A DNA stretch of 48,383 nucleotides from Paramacrobiotus richtersi (lineage: Eukaryota; Tardigrada; Eutardigrada; Parachela; Macrobiotidae): positions 1 through 48,383 of the forward strand of contig JAQGAU010000053.1 in assembly GCA_034698045.1 (NCBI GenBank). The letters are read 5' to 3'. The translations under genes and the position numbers were made by a program. Positions 23,196 through 38,682 of this stretch are shown piece after piece (the first letter of the stretch is position 1; the number at the start of each line of letters is the position of its first letter). The notes under the pieces were generated by a model. That model saw only the letters and a program-made list of their open reading frames with translations. It did not search any database and was not told the DNA's origin.

Positions 23196-25365
23196 TCACG
23201 TCAAGGGCGGGCACGGATCACTCATCGCCGACGCACTGTGCATCTGGCCAAACTCCCCCGTCTTCCCACAGCGTGTATGGAGATCACAGAGGCACAACCG
23301 CGAGTTGAACTGCGTACCCTGGGGGCAGACGAACCGGAACGACCGGCCAAACTGATCACAGTACAGGAACACATCGCAGCCGGGTGCCGGATCAGAGAAG
23401 TAGCCGATCCGGCCGTTGCAGCTGAGATTGGCTGGGATGCCGGTGACGGCTTGGTTTAACGCTTGGAGGTTGAGGGGCGACCATTCGGCAGGGGTGGGCG
23501 TGGTGTCACGGACGGGGGGTTGGGTGGGGGCCAGGGGTTTGTGTTTGCGTTCAGTGTGGACGTGGAGACGGGCCTGTAGGCTGGGCGCGGTGGTGGTGGG
23601 CGGGGAGGGTGGGGCGGCCCATCCGGGAGGGCGGACCTGAAAAGTTTCACACAACCAGTCACTATTGCGATCGATACACAAACCCGCAGTATGTAACCAC
23701 AGGTTCCACAGAATTCGTTTAGTCTATGGAGGGACGTATATACTACGGACGTTTCACTGTATTTCCAGTACCTTTTTACTTACTATATTATGAAATGTTC
23801 GCTATTGATTATCTATACTAGTACTGGTCATAAATTAATATTCAGTATTATCTACACGATATTAGTGCAATAGCTGAATAGCTGTACACAAATACAGAAA
23901 ATAAAAAAAAATAATAAAATAAAATGAAATAAAAAAAATAATAAAAAGAATAATAAAAAAAATAAATTAATAATATATTAAAAGAATAAAATAACAGAAA
24001 ATACAAAGAAAATGTTTGCTGTTTTCAATAAGAATGCTTACCGGGTACTCAGAATGACTAGACACATGATTCAGTCCCCCATTAGCCGGTGGGGCCACCT
24101 CTCCCTCACTCGCAAACGGCGGCGGCCGAATGGGCTGCAACTCCGAATTCCGTCCGGCGTTGGGCGATGGCAGGAACGTCAGCGTCACCTTATCAATGCT
24201 GCTCGGTGGGAAGTACGGTAGAAAAGCCGCCGGTACCGACGCGCCTCCTTCGATCAGTTTAGGAGTTAACGGGAACAGGCGGGCATTCTCGCCGGGATGG
24301 ATGACCACCGGTTCAACCGGGGCGGCAGGGGGCGCTCGCGTCGTCATGGAGAAGTGCAGACGGGTGGTGCGGAGCTTGGCGATGGTCGAGGTCAGTTCGG
24401 ACGTCTCGATCGTGGGGCGTGTGGGCGCCGGGGACATGGTGGTTGGGGGAAGGTCAGAGGTTGGTGGGCGCAGGTGGTTGGGGGTGTCGGTGGCGTTGGC
24501 TCGGCGGTAGACGATGCTCAGGACCGATAGACGCTTCTGCATAAGAAACAACGGTTATGAAGCCTTTTATGAGAGAAATATTGAAAAATATAATACAATG
24601 GAAAAAGGTACATAAAAAGGTATAAATGGCAATTAAGTAACTGAACTCGTAAAAATAATACTTACTGTAATACAAAATAACTAAATAAAATAAATACCAA
24701 TATGGATAACAATATGTACTTCGGTTATATGGCACACAATACTGGCAAATATATACCTTCAAGATATATAACTCGGGGAAAAAACCATAACAAACACCGG
24801 AAAACAAAAAACCAAAAAAATTCGGGCAGCTCTAGACGATGATTCATCGTTACATGATACCTCAAGTGCACACGCAGTACACAACGCAGTACTGAACAAC
24901 TGAAGTGTTACCCTTGACCGTTGAACAGAACACTGTTCCCTGGATTCTGAGTCTATGGAAAGCGTAAAGGTATGGTCGCAATACCAGTAGGATAGGCAAG
25001 CGATAAATCCATTTAACATAATATTTGTACTATTCATATCAAGACTGTAAAGCCAGATTTAACTTCTGAAACCCAAAAGTAAAGACATGTTAAGACCAAG
25101 CGTTCCAATAAACCTAATGATTCAGTACGCTAAAATTTGCGTAACTTTGATTGTTCAGAAAGATCAGAATACATTAGTTCACACATGTACGTACAGGGAA
25201 ACCAAACGTTAACGTAATCCCGCATGGTATTATATGATAAAACAGACAACACAGCTTGATTTACCTGTCGAAGAACACGGATTTCCGAAGGTCTGTACAG
25301 CACATTCCGATCAACAAAACTGGCACATCTGGCGCAGACATGCAACAGAACCAATAACGATATAC
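23196..25365 (-). CDS. Secreted peritrophin-type chitin-binding protein (5' end missing)
   Basis: Three exons are visible: 25365-25265, 24536-24042 and 23636-23196. They join in phase 0, and the first begins in phase 1, so an upstream exon with the start codon is missing from my model. The first visible exon ends a signal peptide (SLLVLLHVCARCASF). The middle exon is a long Pro/Thr/Ser-rich linker, likely O-glycosylated. The last exon holds a CBM14 (peritrophin-A) domain at about 272-330 of 345 visible residues. It has cysteines spaced C-x13-C-x5-C-x10-C-x10-C-x1-C-x5-C and aromatic residues in VFLYCDQFGRSFRF. CBM14 domains bind chitin in cuticle or gut lining. The last intron contains a very A-rich low-complexity run. 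The family is diverse, so the tissue cannot be inferred. Confidence 0.78.
23899..24003. repeat. A-rich low-complexity tract
   Basis: About 100 bp composed almost only of A and T on the plus strand (runs of A separated by single T or G). It lies in the intron between the linker exon and the chitin-binding exon. It could be a decayed poly-A or simple-sequence expansion. Confidence 0.85.
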
Positions 25366-28300
25366 CTAAATGTAAAAAGAAGCGATAATCATTATATCCC
25401 CCGCAAAAGATGATGGATAAATAACCGGTTGCGCCGGAAATCGCGGCCGGCGTTAATAGGAATCGCTAAGCGATGGTAGTACAAATGGGCGGTAAAAGAA
25501 AGGTGTTTATTGCTTACCCAGCAGATGCATAGCAATTAATCTCCGCTTGATAACACCCCGAATCGTAATTCCCTTTCAACAATAAAGACGTATTCTAATG
25601 TTTGTCACGTGTTACCTGTTTAATCGATTGAGAAATGTTTATGAGCCTGCTGTGTGGCGTGTGCCATTAATGCTGCAGTGAAAGATGCAGCTGATGTTAA
25701 GTGTGTAACGTATCACTCTTTGCAAGGTCTTACAGGCGGTGGTATTGTGTTGCCGTATTGTCAATGGCGCTCATTTGCTACGGATGATGCTTGATGCGTG
25801 GATATAGCGTTACACTTGAGAGCCGGTGTACAGTGTGTTCTTGACATGGTTACTTGTAATCACGTTTTTATAGCGGAGATATTTGACTAGAAGTTTATAG
25901 CAATCATGGACATTTGACGCTCAAGTTTTCAACGTGAACTTGCGTGCTTTAAAAATGTTTCGGAATACTTCAGAAATAATCAGTGGGAGTCATTCAAACA
26001 AGATAGATTGTGTATATTACAAGTTTTAACATCAATAATGCAAAACTAACAGTAAGTAATAGTTAAACAATTAAACATCATCCAAGCGAACAGCTTCTGT
26101 AACAAATATGTTGATATAATGAAAGAAAAACGTTTAACATACACAACTGCATGCTTCCTTACTCACAATCAGTATGATATGGTACTAACGGTGAGCACAA
26201 TCGAACTGCATGCAGGGCTGATGTGAAGATACAGTGTATATGTGTATTCTTCTGATTCGAATCTGAGTAGAAGAGCATATCCCTGCCGTAGAGCATTACC
26301 CCGAAAGTGCCGCGTTGGAGTTGCTAAGCGACGAAGCAACTCCTGTACCATCAACGAGCGAAGTAGCGGCAGGACAGCTCTCTACACACTTACATAACTC
26401 GGCAATAGACTAACTGTCACTAACAGTCGCGGAATTGACTTCGTCGCAAGATCGGAAAACGCAGCGGTTAATGCACGATTATCTTACGACTTATTAACTG
26501 AAGTTCCTGTAATTTTTGCTTCCGGTGGGTAATCCATCGTATCATCTCTTTGCTTACAATCTTTGCTTAGAATTACTGTAGAAAATGAATCATTTGACTC
26601 TTTATTACGGTACGAGAACGACGCTTACGACGATCGTGTTGCCTGTCCCATCTCACACTGGAAAATCAACAGTACCTGCTGGGATTCAAATACCAGTCGG
26701 TGGCGTTATGCCGCCATTACTGATGCTGCATTACAGCTCAGGTAGGTGCTCTAGTTGAACAAGAGCAACAAGAATATTATCAAAATACAAGAACACCTTC
26801 GGCTATCGTCTCAGGGTTTCTTGTAATCAAGAGCTTGAGTGCAAGTTTTTGTTCGTACGGGAATGCTTTGTGCTGTGGACGAGGAGACCAGGTATTTTTA
26901 ATATTTTTTACGTTTTCGTTTGTTCTGTTTAGAGCGAACAGTTCTTTTCGTCTGGGAGAGACAGGAGAGCAAGAGAGTGTAAAAGAGCACTAACTACAAG
27001 AGTGAATATCAGCAGTAGAGCGAGTGTATTGGACACGTGAGTGTTTCTGTTGTAATTTAATTGATAAGGAGATCGAGACAGAGTCATCCCGAATCGTTAC
27101 TTTAACCTCGGTTCCGGTAGATTAAATGGAATCGATGTATGCGAGGAACGCTAAAAGTATGCGAAATGGGCTAAATGAATAATTACAAAGGTTACTAACT
27201 TTACCGCAGTTTTTTTTAACTTAACTATTTAGTCGTGTAGGCTTGTAAATCCACCAGGTGGAAACAAAGTACGTAAGCAGTCCAGCGTTCTAATAGAGGA
27301 TGCTGTGCTAAACTTTATCTGCAACTCCGACGTGGCCCATCGTTGGTACTCGTTCGTATTAGGCCTCACCACTACATTATTGAAATCCACGAATTACAAA
27401 GTGCGAAAATTGTAGGCATTTCTGTTTGGACTATTTTTATGCAACATGACATACAATTCTGTTCCTGAGACTAGTGGCGAATTCACGAAGGTCATGGGAG
27501 TCGGATGACACATGCCATCTTCACTGACGAAGTAACAAGCGAAGGGTAATAATTTCAATTACTTATTATGACTCGGCAGTGCTAACTGAAATATTACCAT
27601 TCGCCTTCTCCTGATCTGCCAGGTTGTGCCACGCCGACCAGATTGTGTGGGCCTCGAAATGTCACTCGACTAGTTCATATGCCCAGCTGGAGTACGCGAG
27701 TTCTCTGTCATTCCAGCTGCTTTTGGATCTTCTAAGTTTGATGAGTGCTCATGACAGTGTAGCGCACAACGTGGCGAGGAACCAGGCAGGCGGCTGACGG
27801 CCCAGTGCAGCGGTTACAAATATATCTCGATGTAAATTTGCTGCAATGTTACCATGCAATCAAGTTTTTGCAGCTCAAACTCAAAAACCCCAAGAACCTG
27901 AGTCGACCCATACGGCTGAGCTGCTGAGAACTGCGAAGCGTTTGACCATAAAGCGTGTTGGTATGCAAACTGTTGGTATGGTTTACTTTGAGGCACAGCA
28001 ATAGTCTAACTCAAGTTTGAGGCAAGCTCCGTCACTAGGTGACGCGATTTGCCTCAAGCTAACAATTATCTGAAGCTTTTCTAGTAACTAGTCTGCACGA
28101 GTCTCCAGTGCAGACTCTGCACCCGTCTTACACTCTCCGAGTCGCTTTACACGTGTACAGCGATGCCTTAACGTCCATCATATGTCTCTGGCAAAGCCAA
28201 ACATATTCCGCCCTCGACACGCTCAAAAGACATCCTGTCTGCACCCTTCTGCCACGGTGGCACAGTTTCCAAAGTCGGCGATACGGGCTACAAAAATTCG

Positions 28301-28369
28301 AACAGGGCGAAAATTTTCGGCTTCGTGCAAACGATCGATGGGCATCCAACACGAGAGCATCCCGGCATA
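25366..28369. other. Gene-poor tract
   Basis: Three kilobases without a gene I can support. It must contain the missing first exon of the chitin-binding gene or its promoter if that gene is intact. A purine-rich stretch lies near 26930-27000 and a perfect palindromic structure at 28017-28057. A short Q/Y-rich minus-strand frame near 27870-27990 (YQQFAYQHALWSNASQFSAA) is suggestive but unsupported. Confidence 0.35.
28017..28057. repeat. Nested palindrome
   Basis: Perfect 9-bp arms TTGAGGCAA (28017-28025) and TTGCCTCAA (28049-28057) enclose a second inverted repeat, CGTCAC-TAG-GTGACG (28030-28044). The two nested arms would form a cruciform or hairpin. No flanking gene is close. Confidence 0.7.
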
Positions 28370-28951
28370 CTTATTACTTCAGCGATATCAGCGCCCAAGT
28401 AACGATCTGTCTTACGAGTGAGACGCAAAAGATCAGTATCGTTTAGCTGAGTATCTGATGTCCCAACCAAGTTGAGCCGGAACATCTCGGCGCGCTTTTC
28501 CATATCAGGTAACGGAACATAGGTTCGTTTTTCAAAACGGCGTCGAACGCGGTCTTCGAGCGTCCAGGGTGCGTACGTGGCTCCGATCACCCCCGCACCA
28601 TCGTTGTTGGCTTTGGGTGATCCCGTCCATCTGTACGAGAAGTTCGTTCAGCATGCCGTGCTCTTCCGTGTAGCACAGATGCTATCGATTTCATCGATGA
28701 AAACGACTGATGGTTTGTGTGCCCGTGCAGTAGCAAAGACTCTTTGACTCGTTTCTCAGACTCGCCGTGCCACATTGACGTGAGATCAGCGACTGATACA
28801 GAAAGAAAGGTGATCTTATTTGCCTCATAGGCGAACGCTTTCCGGTGCCTGGTGGTCCATACAGCAGAATACCATGGAGTGGACGGTGTTTACCAACGAA
28901 AAGGCTTGGGTGATTTAACGGTGTAACTGATAGTTTCTCGTACGCTTGTTA
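28370..28951 (-). pseudogene. VPS4: VPS4-type AAA ATPase pseudogene
   Basis: VPS4 disassembles ESCRT-III in membrane scission. This minus-strand copy keeps the order of its AAA core. Walker A appears as HGILLYGPPGTGK (about 28836-28880), followed by FLSVSVADLTSMWHGESEKR. Walker B is VVFIDEIDS. VIGATYAPW and RRRFEKRTYVPLPDMEKRAE then lead to RLTRKTDRYLGADIAEV. It is broken. Sequence is lost just after Walker A, the frame shifts after KRVKESLLL, a TGA follows the Walker B segment, and at least one more shift precedes VIGAT. No introns interrupt the remaining core, consistent with a processed copy. A fragment near 29040-29110 may be a remnant of the N-terminal MIT domain, but this is weak. Confidence 0.82.
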
Positions 28952-30620
28952 AAAATTGGCGCTCGTAATAACTATATACTATTGCCAAGGAAAGCCACGC
29001 AGAACCTTGTTCTTTTTTCACGAGAAGTGTGTGAGTTTTGCAGCACGGGCAACTAATTTCTGTTGTGAAGATTCTCTGCGTAAGCCGTACTTAAACGCAG
29101 ATTCATCTGTGCCCCTGATACCCGACCAGTAGATTTTGTTATCTGCAAGTTGTCATGAACTGTAAGCTAACGTTTCGATCTTTCAAGATGATCAGTTCAG
29201 AAGGCTCACTGCGTACCATCCGTTTCGAATGTACTGTACTACAATCTCCAACTCGGAGAACACATAATTTTGCAGAGAACTGTCTCCAGCCATACTTATT
29301 CAGATCGAATAACATTGCTGAGCTGACCGAAAGCGGTCGGATCGGTAGAATACTTGAAACGGTTTTTTGTGTTGTGGTACTTATCCTACTCTTTAGCGCA
29401 TCCCGGCACCATATGCTTTGAAATGTGCATTTTTTACATTTTTCCGGTAATGCTGTGGTTGCCGTAGCGTCCACCACGGTCGCTTCTAAAATTCTTTGTC
29501 GCTGGTGCCGTTCCCTATATAATCACGTATTACTTTACTAGGAAAGTGCACTCGCTGATTGCGAACACTGAATGACCGAAAAAATGTGTTATTATTAGTT
29601 TATTCTTAATTGACTGCATGTTATGAATAATTAGTTAGTAGAATTTGTTAGTACCGTACTAATTTGTTATTATTGGTTCAATAGTTTCATAGCATTCCTT
29701 TATTAATAATTATAATGAATTTGCGGCCACCCGACTCATTTCGTGTTGAGTATAGAGAACCTTCGCTCCGCTTCGGTCGATCAAGTATAACTTTATCTGT
29801 TTATCATAGTACGTGTACATACAAATCTTATTGTGAATTACTCTGTCTGACACGGTGCGTCTTTACAAGAGCAGCGCGCAGCAAAACGGCAATAGTTTCC
29901 GTATTGGGCAACATTTTGGATTACTATACGTAACCCATTTGTCGGCCTGGTACGAAAATTTTGTTAGTATCCTTATGTCTTCAGCTTCAGCTGTTACGAA
30001 TTCAAACAGTGTGGCGTATCATTTACAACTCATTCTCAATAATTATGATTAATCGTCAATAAATTCAGCACAAGTTGTTCATGGGGCTTCGTTGCAGTTA
30101 TGATCATTTCTGCCTACCTAACCAACAGAATAAAGTCCGACACCTAAGCAAAATAAATTCGAAATACGTATTCATCTGTCGTTGCCATTGACCTGAGACG
30201 GGAACTGACCGTTATATGATTAACTACCGTTTAGATGGGCTGCAGCGTATCATCTCCGTGCCTTAAGGTTCAACGCTCTGTTGTTTTTGCAGTAGAATGA
30301 TTGACCTTTGATGTTTCCTTTACCGTCTAAATCACTAATAAGTTTACGGCAAGCGTATTTACAAGTTTATAACTTACTCACGAATTAAAATCTACGACAG
30401 ATATACGTACATAGGTTAAAACTTGTAAAAGAATCGCAACAGCTCGTATCACAGAAATAAACTATATAAAGTACATCCGTTAGGAAGATTAGCCGGGGAT
30501 GACCAGAATTATTTGGACTGTATCCTAATCAAAAAATCATCCCTAAAAGTTAAAAAATACACAAAGCTGCGACCATTAACGAAAATACCTGCGCACAAGA
30601 TATCTCAACGAAGTAGCCTG
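28952..30620. other. Gene-poor AT-rich tract
   Basis: About 1.7 kb with no gene I can support. A frame at 29155-29418 ends in a hydrophobic stretch (ETVFCVVVLILLFSA) but has no other sign of coding. The right part is the expected 3' UTR of the CNNM gene. Confidence 0.35.
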
Positions 30621-34103
<3,483 letters not shown>

Positions 34104-35804
34104 CCAAACAAAAAATCTGAGGCTCACTCAAAATTCACAAAACAAAGCTTCACCAGATCAACGTCTACGACCACTATTGCGTTTGTTCGGTTGCTAGCAT
34201 AACATTGTGCGACCAATACAAGTTATCGAAGACCACAGCGGCGATAACGAAAGTGTCTACTGAACCGCTGAGAAAAATGAAGTACTGTTTGATAGAAAGA
34301 TGAGGATGTTTCTGTGGGTTGCAGCTGCACGATGAAAAGTGGAAAAATCAAAACAAACCGATAAGAGAAAGCTCTAGTGAGCCTTCCTACAACATACAAC
34401 CAGCTGCTGACAACAGGAGTAATTAGATAAGTCTTCAAGGAAATCAGTTAACATCCGCTTGTTATGTAGCTGATCAATGACGATGCACAAAGTGAACACA
34501 GATAACGATAAGAAAATTATCTATGGAAAAGACATGGATGGAAATCAACATACGCGCAGCTTGGCTTAATAGGCTAGGTGCCTTTTATTGCATAATCCCA
34601 CCTCAGCGGCTGCGTTGTCCAAACCCGCGTCAATATCTGTTCTATACTTCGTATCACGAACAAAGTAGCCGTTGTTAGTACAAATGCGCTAGTATTGACT
34701 TTATGGTAAGGTACAGGAGGTGAACATAGAATCAATATAGTGCTACAGAAAGTTTTAAGGCAAAAGAGAGAGAAAATCTGCACAGTTGCAGTCATGGACT
34801 TGAAATGCTTGTCTGTTTGTTTACAAACCTGAAATATGATTTAATCAGTAAGGCATTGATATTATCGCAGAAAATGATACATACAAATAATTGAAAATAC
34901 GTCATAAATACGCAGTACAAACAAGAATTTAGCGCGATTAACAAATTGTGTCACTCTGCTCCACTAGCACCCGGTACAAAGTTCCAGATTGAATAGTTTT
35001 CGTTCGTTAGTCACCCTTGTCTTGTCCAAATGGCAAATCAGAATTATTTTAAATAATTCCTTTGTGCGTAACCAAGCACCGCTTGTAAGCCTCACCCGAA
35101 CGGTGCCGAACCGACAAACAGCGGCTTTGTGGATGATGCCGTTGTGGTCATAGTATTATAAAGGTTTCATCTGGATGTCCCATTATCTGGCCACCTCATC
35201 TGAGTTTAACACCCTGAACTCCCGTTCATCGCCGGTCCATGTTATAAACGAGTGAGACACCTTGCCCGTTAGCTGTTCAGAAACAAACTGCCATAATTGT
35301 ATAGATCTGCTTACGCAGACACAAACACATTGATAACATCGCGCTAGCTGGCGCTAACACTGCGGAGCTTAAAGCGTCACTAATGCGCACGAGCGAAAAA
35401 GCAGTAGGAGAACCTTAAGGCTGCTTGCAGGACTAGCCTCCATTTTATTTTGTATGTAGGGTCGTTCACTCTGACGTACTTTCGTTTCGGCTGTCTTCGT
35501 TGCAAGTTGCAACTACTGACCGCATACTTTTTATGCATGTTTATGTTTGTGTGTGCATTTGTTCCGTTGGGTGCCGTCAGACGTTGTTATCAATACCGTG
35601 ATCTGAGGTACTATGACCTGAGCATGCTTGTCGATTCGAATCTGCGACAGCAGTGTTTCTCGGGTTCCCGCTTGCAGCGTATAAAATATCGGTGGTTCCA
35701 TTTCGCTAACTCCCAGTCTAACACGACAGTAAATAATTTACATTCAACTGTGTAACGTAGCTAGGCCAACAGTTTTCAAGTTATTCAGCCTAGAATTTAA
35801 TATC
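34104..35804. other. Divergent intergenic region
   Basis: Between the CNNM start (-) and the secreted-protein start (+), so both promoters should be here. No coding segment that I can support. Confidence 0.45.
35680..35687 (+). promoter_or_regulatory. TATA box of secreted-protein gene
   Basis: TATAAAAT preceded by GCG lies 118 bp upstream of the ATG at 35805. A start site about 30 bp downstream, near a TCAGT-like or CCAGTC initiator at about 35713, would leave a 90-nt leader. Placed by sequence only. Confidence 0.5.
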
Positions 35805-36368
35805 ATGCAGTTTTACGTACTGTTCATTATTTTAGTGTGCTCAATGGGCCGCCTCAGCCTGCATGCTTCTGACGATACTGACTTGGACACGGATATCGAT
35901 GTGACGGAGGACAGTGAAGCAGCCATCTCCGAAGCCATTGACGCTAATCGTATTCCGCCGGATCAGCATCCGGCCGTCAGGAAAGGTCTGCTCGTCAGGT
36001 GGGATAATGTACTGTGTCCCGTAAACAACGGTACACTGGACCAAGTAACCTTGCAACAAGCATTGCGAGGAACGACACCTCGGTTATGGCACCTGCCTTG
36101 GAACTCCAGTCACGTGCATGTGCTCGTACCGGGCAAGCAGAGCGGGGCCTTGATTGGGAAATTTTATGGATTACCAAAAGACTTAGTGATCATAAGCTGG
36201 CTTTTCCAAGTAATTTCGAGAGGTATCTTGACAGCACTGCTCACAAGTGATTCAATACGTGCGCTGCTGCATGTCAGTTTAAAACTGTACGTATATACAA
36301 ACAGTGCCAACAAGGTGAAAATAAAAGGTGTTGAAAGTGAATTTATATTATCGAAGTTCTGGGCTTAA
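35805..36368 (+). CDS. Small secreted protein with acidic N-terminus, family unknown
   Basis: Frame of 187 aa from ATG 35805. A clear signal peptide (MQFYVLFIILVCSMGRLSLHA) is followed by an acidic stretch (SDDTDLDTDIDVTEDSE). Next comes a region with two cysteine-poor segments and sequons (NNGT, NSS). The last 60 residues, after GKFYGLPKD, change character (hydrophobic, then lysine-rich). They may be retained intron or 3' sequence, in which case the real protein is spliced near 36170. No family recognised. The TATA box upstream supports it being a transcribed gene. Confidence 0.5.
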   Translation: MQFYVLFIILVCSMGRLSLHASDDTDLDTDIDVTEDSEAAISEAIDANRIPPDQHPAVRKGLLVRWDNVLCPVNNGTLDQVTLQQALRGTTPRLWHLPWNSSHVHVLVPGKQSGALIGKFYGLPKDLVIISWLFQVISRGILTALLTSDSIRALLHVSLKLYVYTNSANKVKIKGVESEFILSKFWA

Positions 36369-36713
36369 TTTTTTCCCCGCTTGTACTTTAATTACTGTTC
36401 AGACTTCCAGACCGTACTCCGTACACACGTAATATTCACTCCGTACATCAAATAAGCACGCCGTTCTGCATTTCTTTCTTGCCCTGCATTTCGGCATTTC
36501 TTTCAGATATATCCGCTACCATATATAGTTTAATTAGTAGGATATCAAAACGTAATCAGCCAGAAAGTCAATGGAATTGGAATTTAAAATCTCGTTCCCT
36601 CCCTTTAGTTTGTGAGTGAAGAGTACAATTAACTGAGAACATCTAAATGAGAAAGATATAATAAATACTATGTAAATTAAACAGTAGAAGAAAACAAGAT
36701 AAGAAACAAACGG

Positions 36714-37070
36714 CGAGTGTGCAGTAACGTACCTAGAGATAAGAGCAAAGTGTAAGAAAATAATTGATTCTTTCGAACTCTGTTTCATCACAGGCCATAG
36801 CAGTTTCCGGCTAAAATCCAGTCCAAAAGTTTTCGCTATATTACGATGCTACAGCCTCCTGAGGTACATCACTTCCAAACAAACGGTGCTTTCGAAGCTG
36901 ACGCTTGTAGCAGAAAGAATTTTAACGGCGTACAATTGCGGCTTATAATTTGCGACATAGATATCGACAAATCTTGGCGAAAGGAAATGTTTCCGGTGCA
37001 CTAGATAACTTCTAAAGGGCACGCGGACATTGCTGCGATGCATTTTTGCTATTTTTGCCAAATTAAGCAC
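36714..37070 (-). pseudogene. Kinase-like N-lobe fragment (pseudogene)
   Basis: The minus strand reads VRVPFRSYLVHRKHFLSPRF, then LYAVKILSATSVSFESTVCL and EVMYLRRL. A TAG replaces a glutamate codon, then HRNIAKTFGLDFSRKLLWPV follows. It aligns through its length with exon 1 of the intact kinase-like gene at 42796-44498 (LYAIKLLSATKARFESIICL, then RLEHRNTAKYFGLDFSRKL). DNA similarity continues past that exon's end, including GTGTGCAGTA near the donor. No C-lobe follows, so this is a truncated dead duplicate. Confidence 0.8.
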
Positions 37071-37797
37071 AGACCAAGTCGAATGAATGTGGGAATAGTT
37101 ATAAACGGTTAAACCCAGTCACGTTAGGCACGCTATGTCCGACAAGACTTTGCACCGCGTCTTTCTACAGAGAGCTCTGTGTCTACGCGTCTAACTGCTG
37201 CATCGTACGTTCTAGCACATTTACGCGAAACAGTAGTAGCTGAAAACTGGAAAAGGCTGTCTTTTGCGTGTGACAGCCAGTACACGAGCACGTGCAGCGG
37301 CGTGCTTCCACCAGTCAAAGCGTTTGACTTTGATCTGTCGCACTTAAACCGGGGAAACTACTCATCGTATTAACCGGCAATGGCATTACTGTTATCACTA
37401 GTACAGTTCCTGCGAATCGGCAGTAACGAGAAGCTGTACTCGTACTAAAGCGATGCCAGGTTGCGTGCATGCTGTGGTAATACTAGTTAAGAATCTTCCG
37501 TATGCACGGGAATGCTGTGTTTCGACTTTGCTTATTATTAACAGGAATGTCACTATACTGTTCTAAACTACCTTTTCTGTAGATGTATCATCTATGATTC
37601 AACTTGTATCTGATGGGTATCTGGTTGTAAATATTCCATATTTACACGCTCGGACGTGTTTCCTCTTCGGCTACATGCATTTCTGGAGTTTGCATTGCGC
37701 TGGAGGTGATCAACTAAGCTAAAGATTACAAACTAACTGTAACATTTCGGCTCGGCCGAGGGGTGCACAAGCCGGAACGGCGTGGATGAGATGAACA
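37071..37797. other. Intergenic, between kinase-like fragments
   Basis: No gene I can support in about 730 bp. It separates two decayed kinase-like copies on opposite strands. Confidence 0.4.
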
Positions 37798-38682
37798 ATG
37801 GATACCAAGAGCTTTTCGGTTGACGATAAAAGCAGCCTTGCTGAATGGTTACGCGGCGGAAGGTTTGGGATACACGTCAAGCGCATTTTGTTCCAAAATG
37901 TATCGTCAGCGGAATGCGTCTCTTGAGCTAACCTTAGAGGGCATTGTCGTACTGTCGAAGAAATAGTTGCACGTTTTGGTGATTCCTCTCCGTTACTGAC
38001 TGAACCGACTGACCCCCTTACGCTCATAAATTCGACAATAGCGTCAATGGAACTTCTCCACAACAACGGAACATATGGACTCGATTTCCGACCTAGCAGA
38101 GTGTATTCCACCCCTGATGGCGTCGTGCTTTCCAAAAGGGTGGACACAGAGATTAACGGAATGATGTTGAGACACGACAGCCCTGGAGCCGCTCGATTTT
38201 TACTTTATTGCGCGCCAGAAGTAATTCAAGGCATCGACGAAGTCACTCTCCAACATTCTGATATCTGGAGTTTTGGATGCTTCTGTTTGTACATTCTGTC
38301 ACAAAAAGATCCACAGTATTACGTTACTGATGTTAAAGGAGAGCGTCGCTTGTTTAATAAACATAAAAATCTAGTTACCGCTATTACAATTATGGTAGGA
38401 AACGGAGATTTGTGTCCAGAGTACTTGGAATACTGTGAAAGCGATCCTGCGCTTCACAGGTTTTTCTCGGACTGCATAAAATCAAACCCGGAACAACGGA
38501 CTAGCACTGAATGCCTCCGCAAGCTATTGAACGAGACTCAGCTGCTAAGCCGGAACAGCTGGTTTCATCGAAATGCGATGGCAGCACCGCAGATGGAGGC
38601 TGAAAAGCGGTCAGGTGAGACTGGCAACAAAGATCGTTGTGTGACCAAAACGAAGTTATTAACGAGTAAACGAAGTAATTAA
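37798..38682 (+). pseudogene. Kinase-like gene copy with in-frame stop and deleted N-lobe
   Basis: One frame runs from ATG 37798 to 38682, interrupted by TGA at 37924-37926. Before the stop is EWLRGGRFGIHVKRILFQ, the same N-terminal module as the broken copy at 45724 (ELLRGGRFGINIQPSLF). After it come LRGHCRTVEEIVARFGDSSP and a C-lobe of kinase type: helix E and catalytic-loop position as LLHNNGTYGLDFRPSRVYS, then CAPEV, and DIWSFGCFCLYIL. The N-lobe (VAIK lysine) is absent and HRD is not recognisable. A protein from ATG 38047 (211 aa) would be only a partial pseudokinase. The C-terminus runs into a short tandem repeat that supplies its last residues and stop. Confidence 0.65.

Noticed and set aside
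23238..23640. Long GC-rich plus-strand open frames.
   Set aside because: They lie opposite the chitin-binding exon and its proline-rich linker, whose composition leaves the other strand open.
24130..24530. Gly/Arg-rich plus-strand frames.
   Set aside because: Shadow of the Pro/Thr-rich linker exon on the minus strand.
36800..36830. AAATCCAGTCCAAAA here and at 44228 resembles the subrepeats of the inverted-repeat element.
   Set aside because: In both places it encodes the conserved GLDFSRK segment of the kinase-like N-lobe, so it is not evidence of the element.
37924..37926. In-frame TGA as a possible selenocysteine codon.
   Set aside because: There is no selenoprotein context, the gene copy also lacks its N-lobe, and paralogous sequence has a serine-like residue at this place. 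Decay is simpler.
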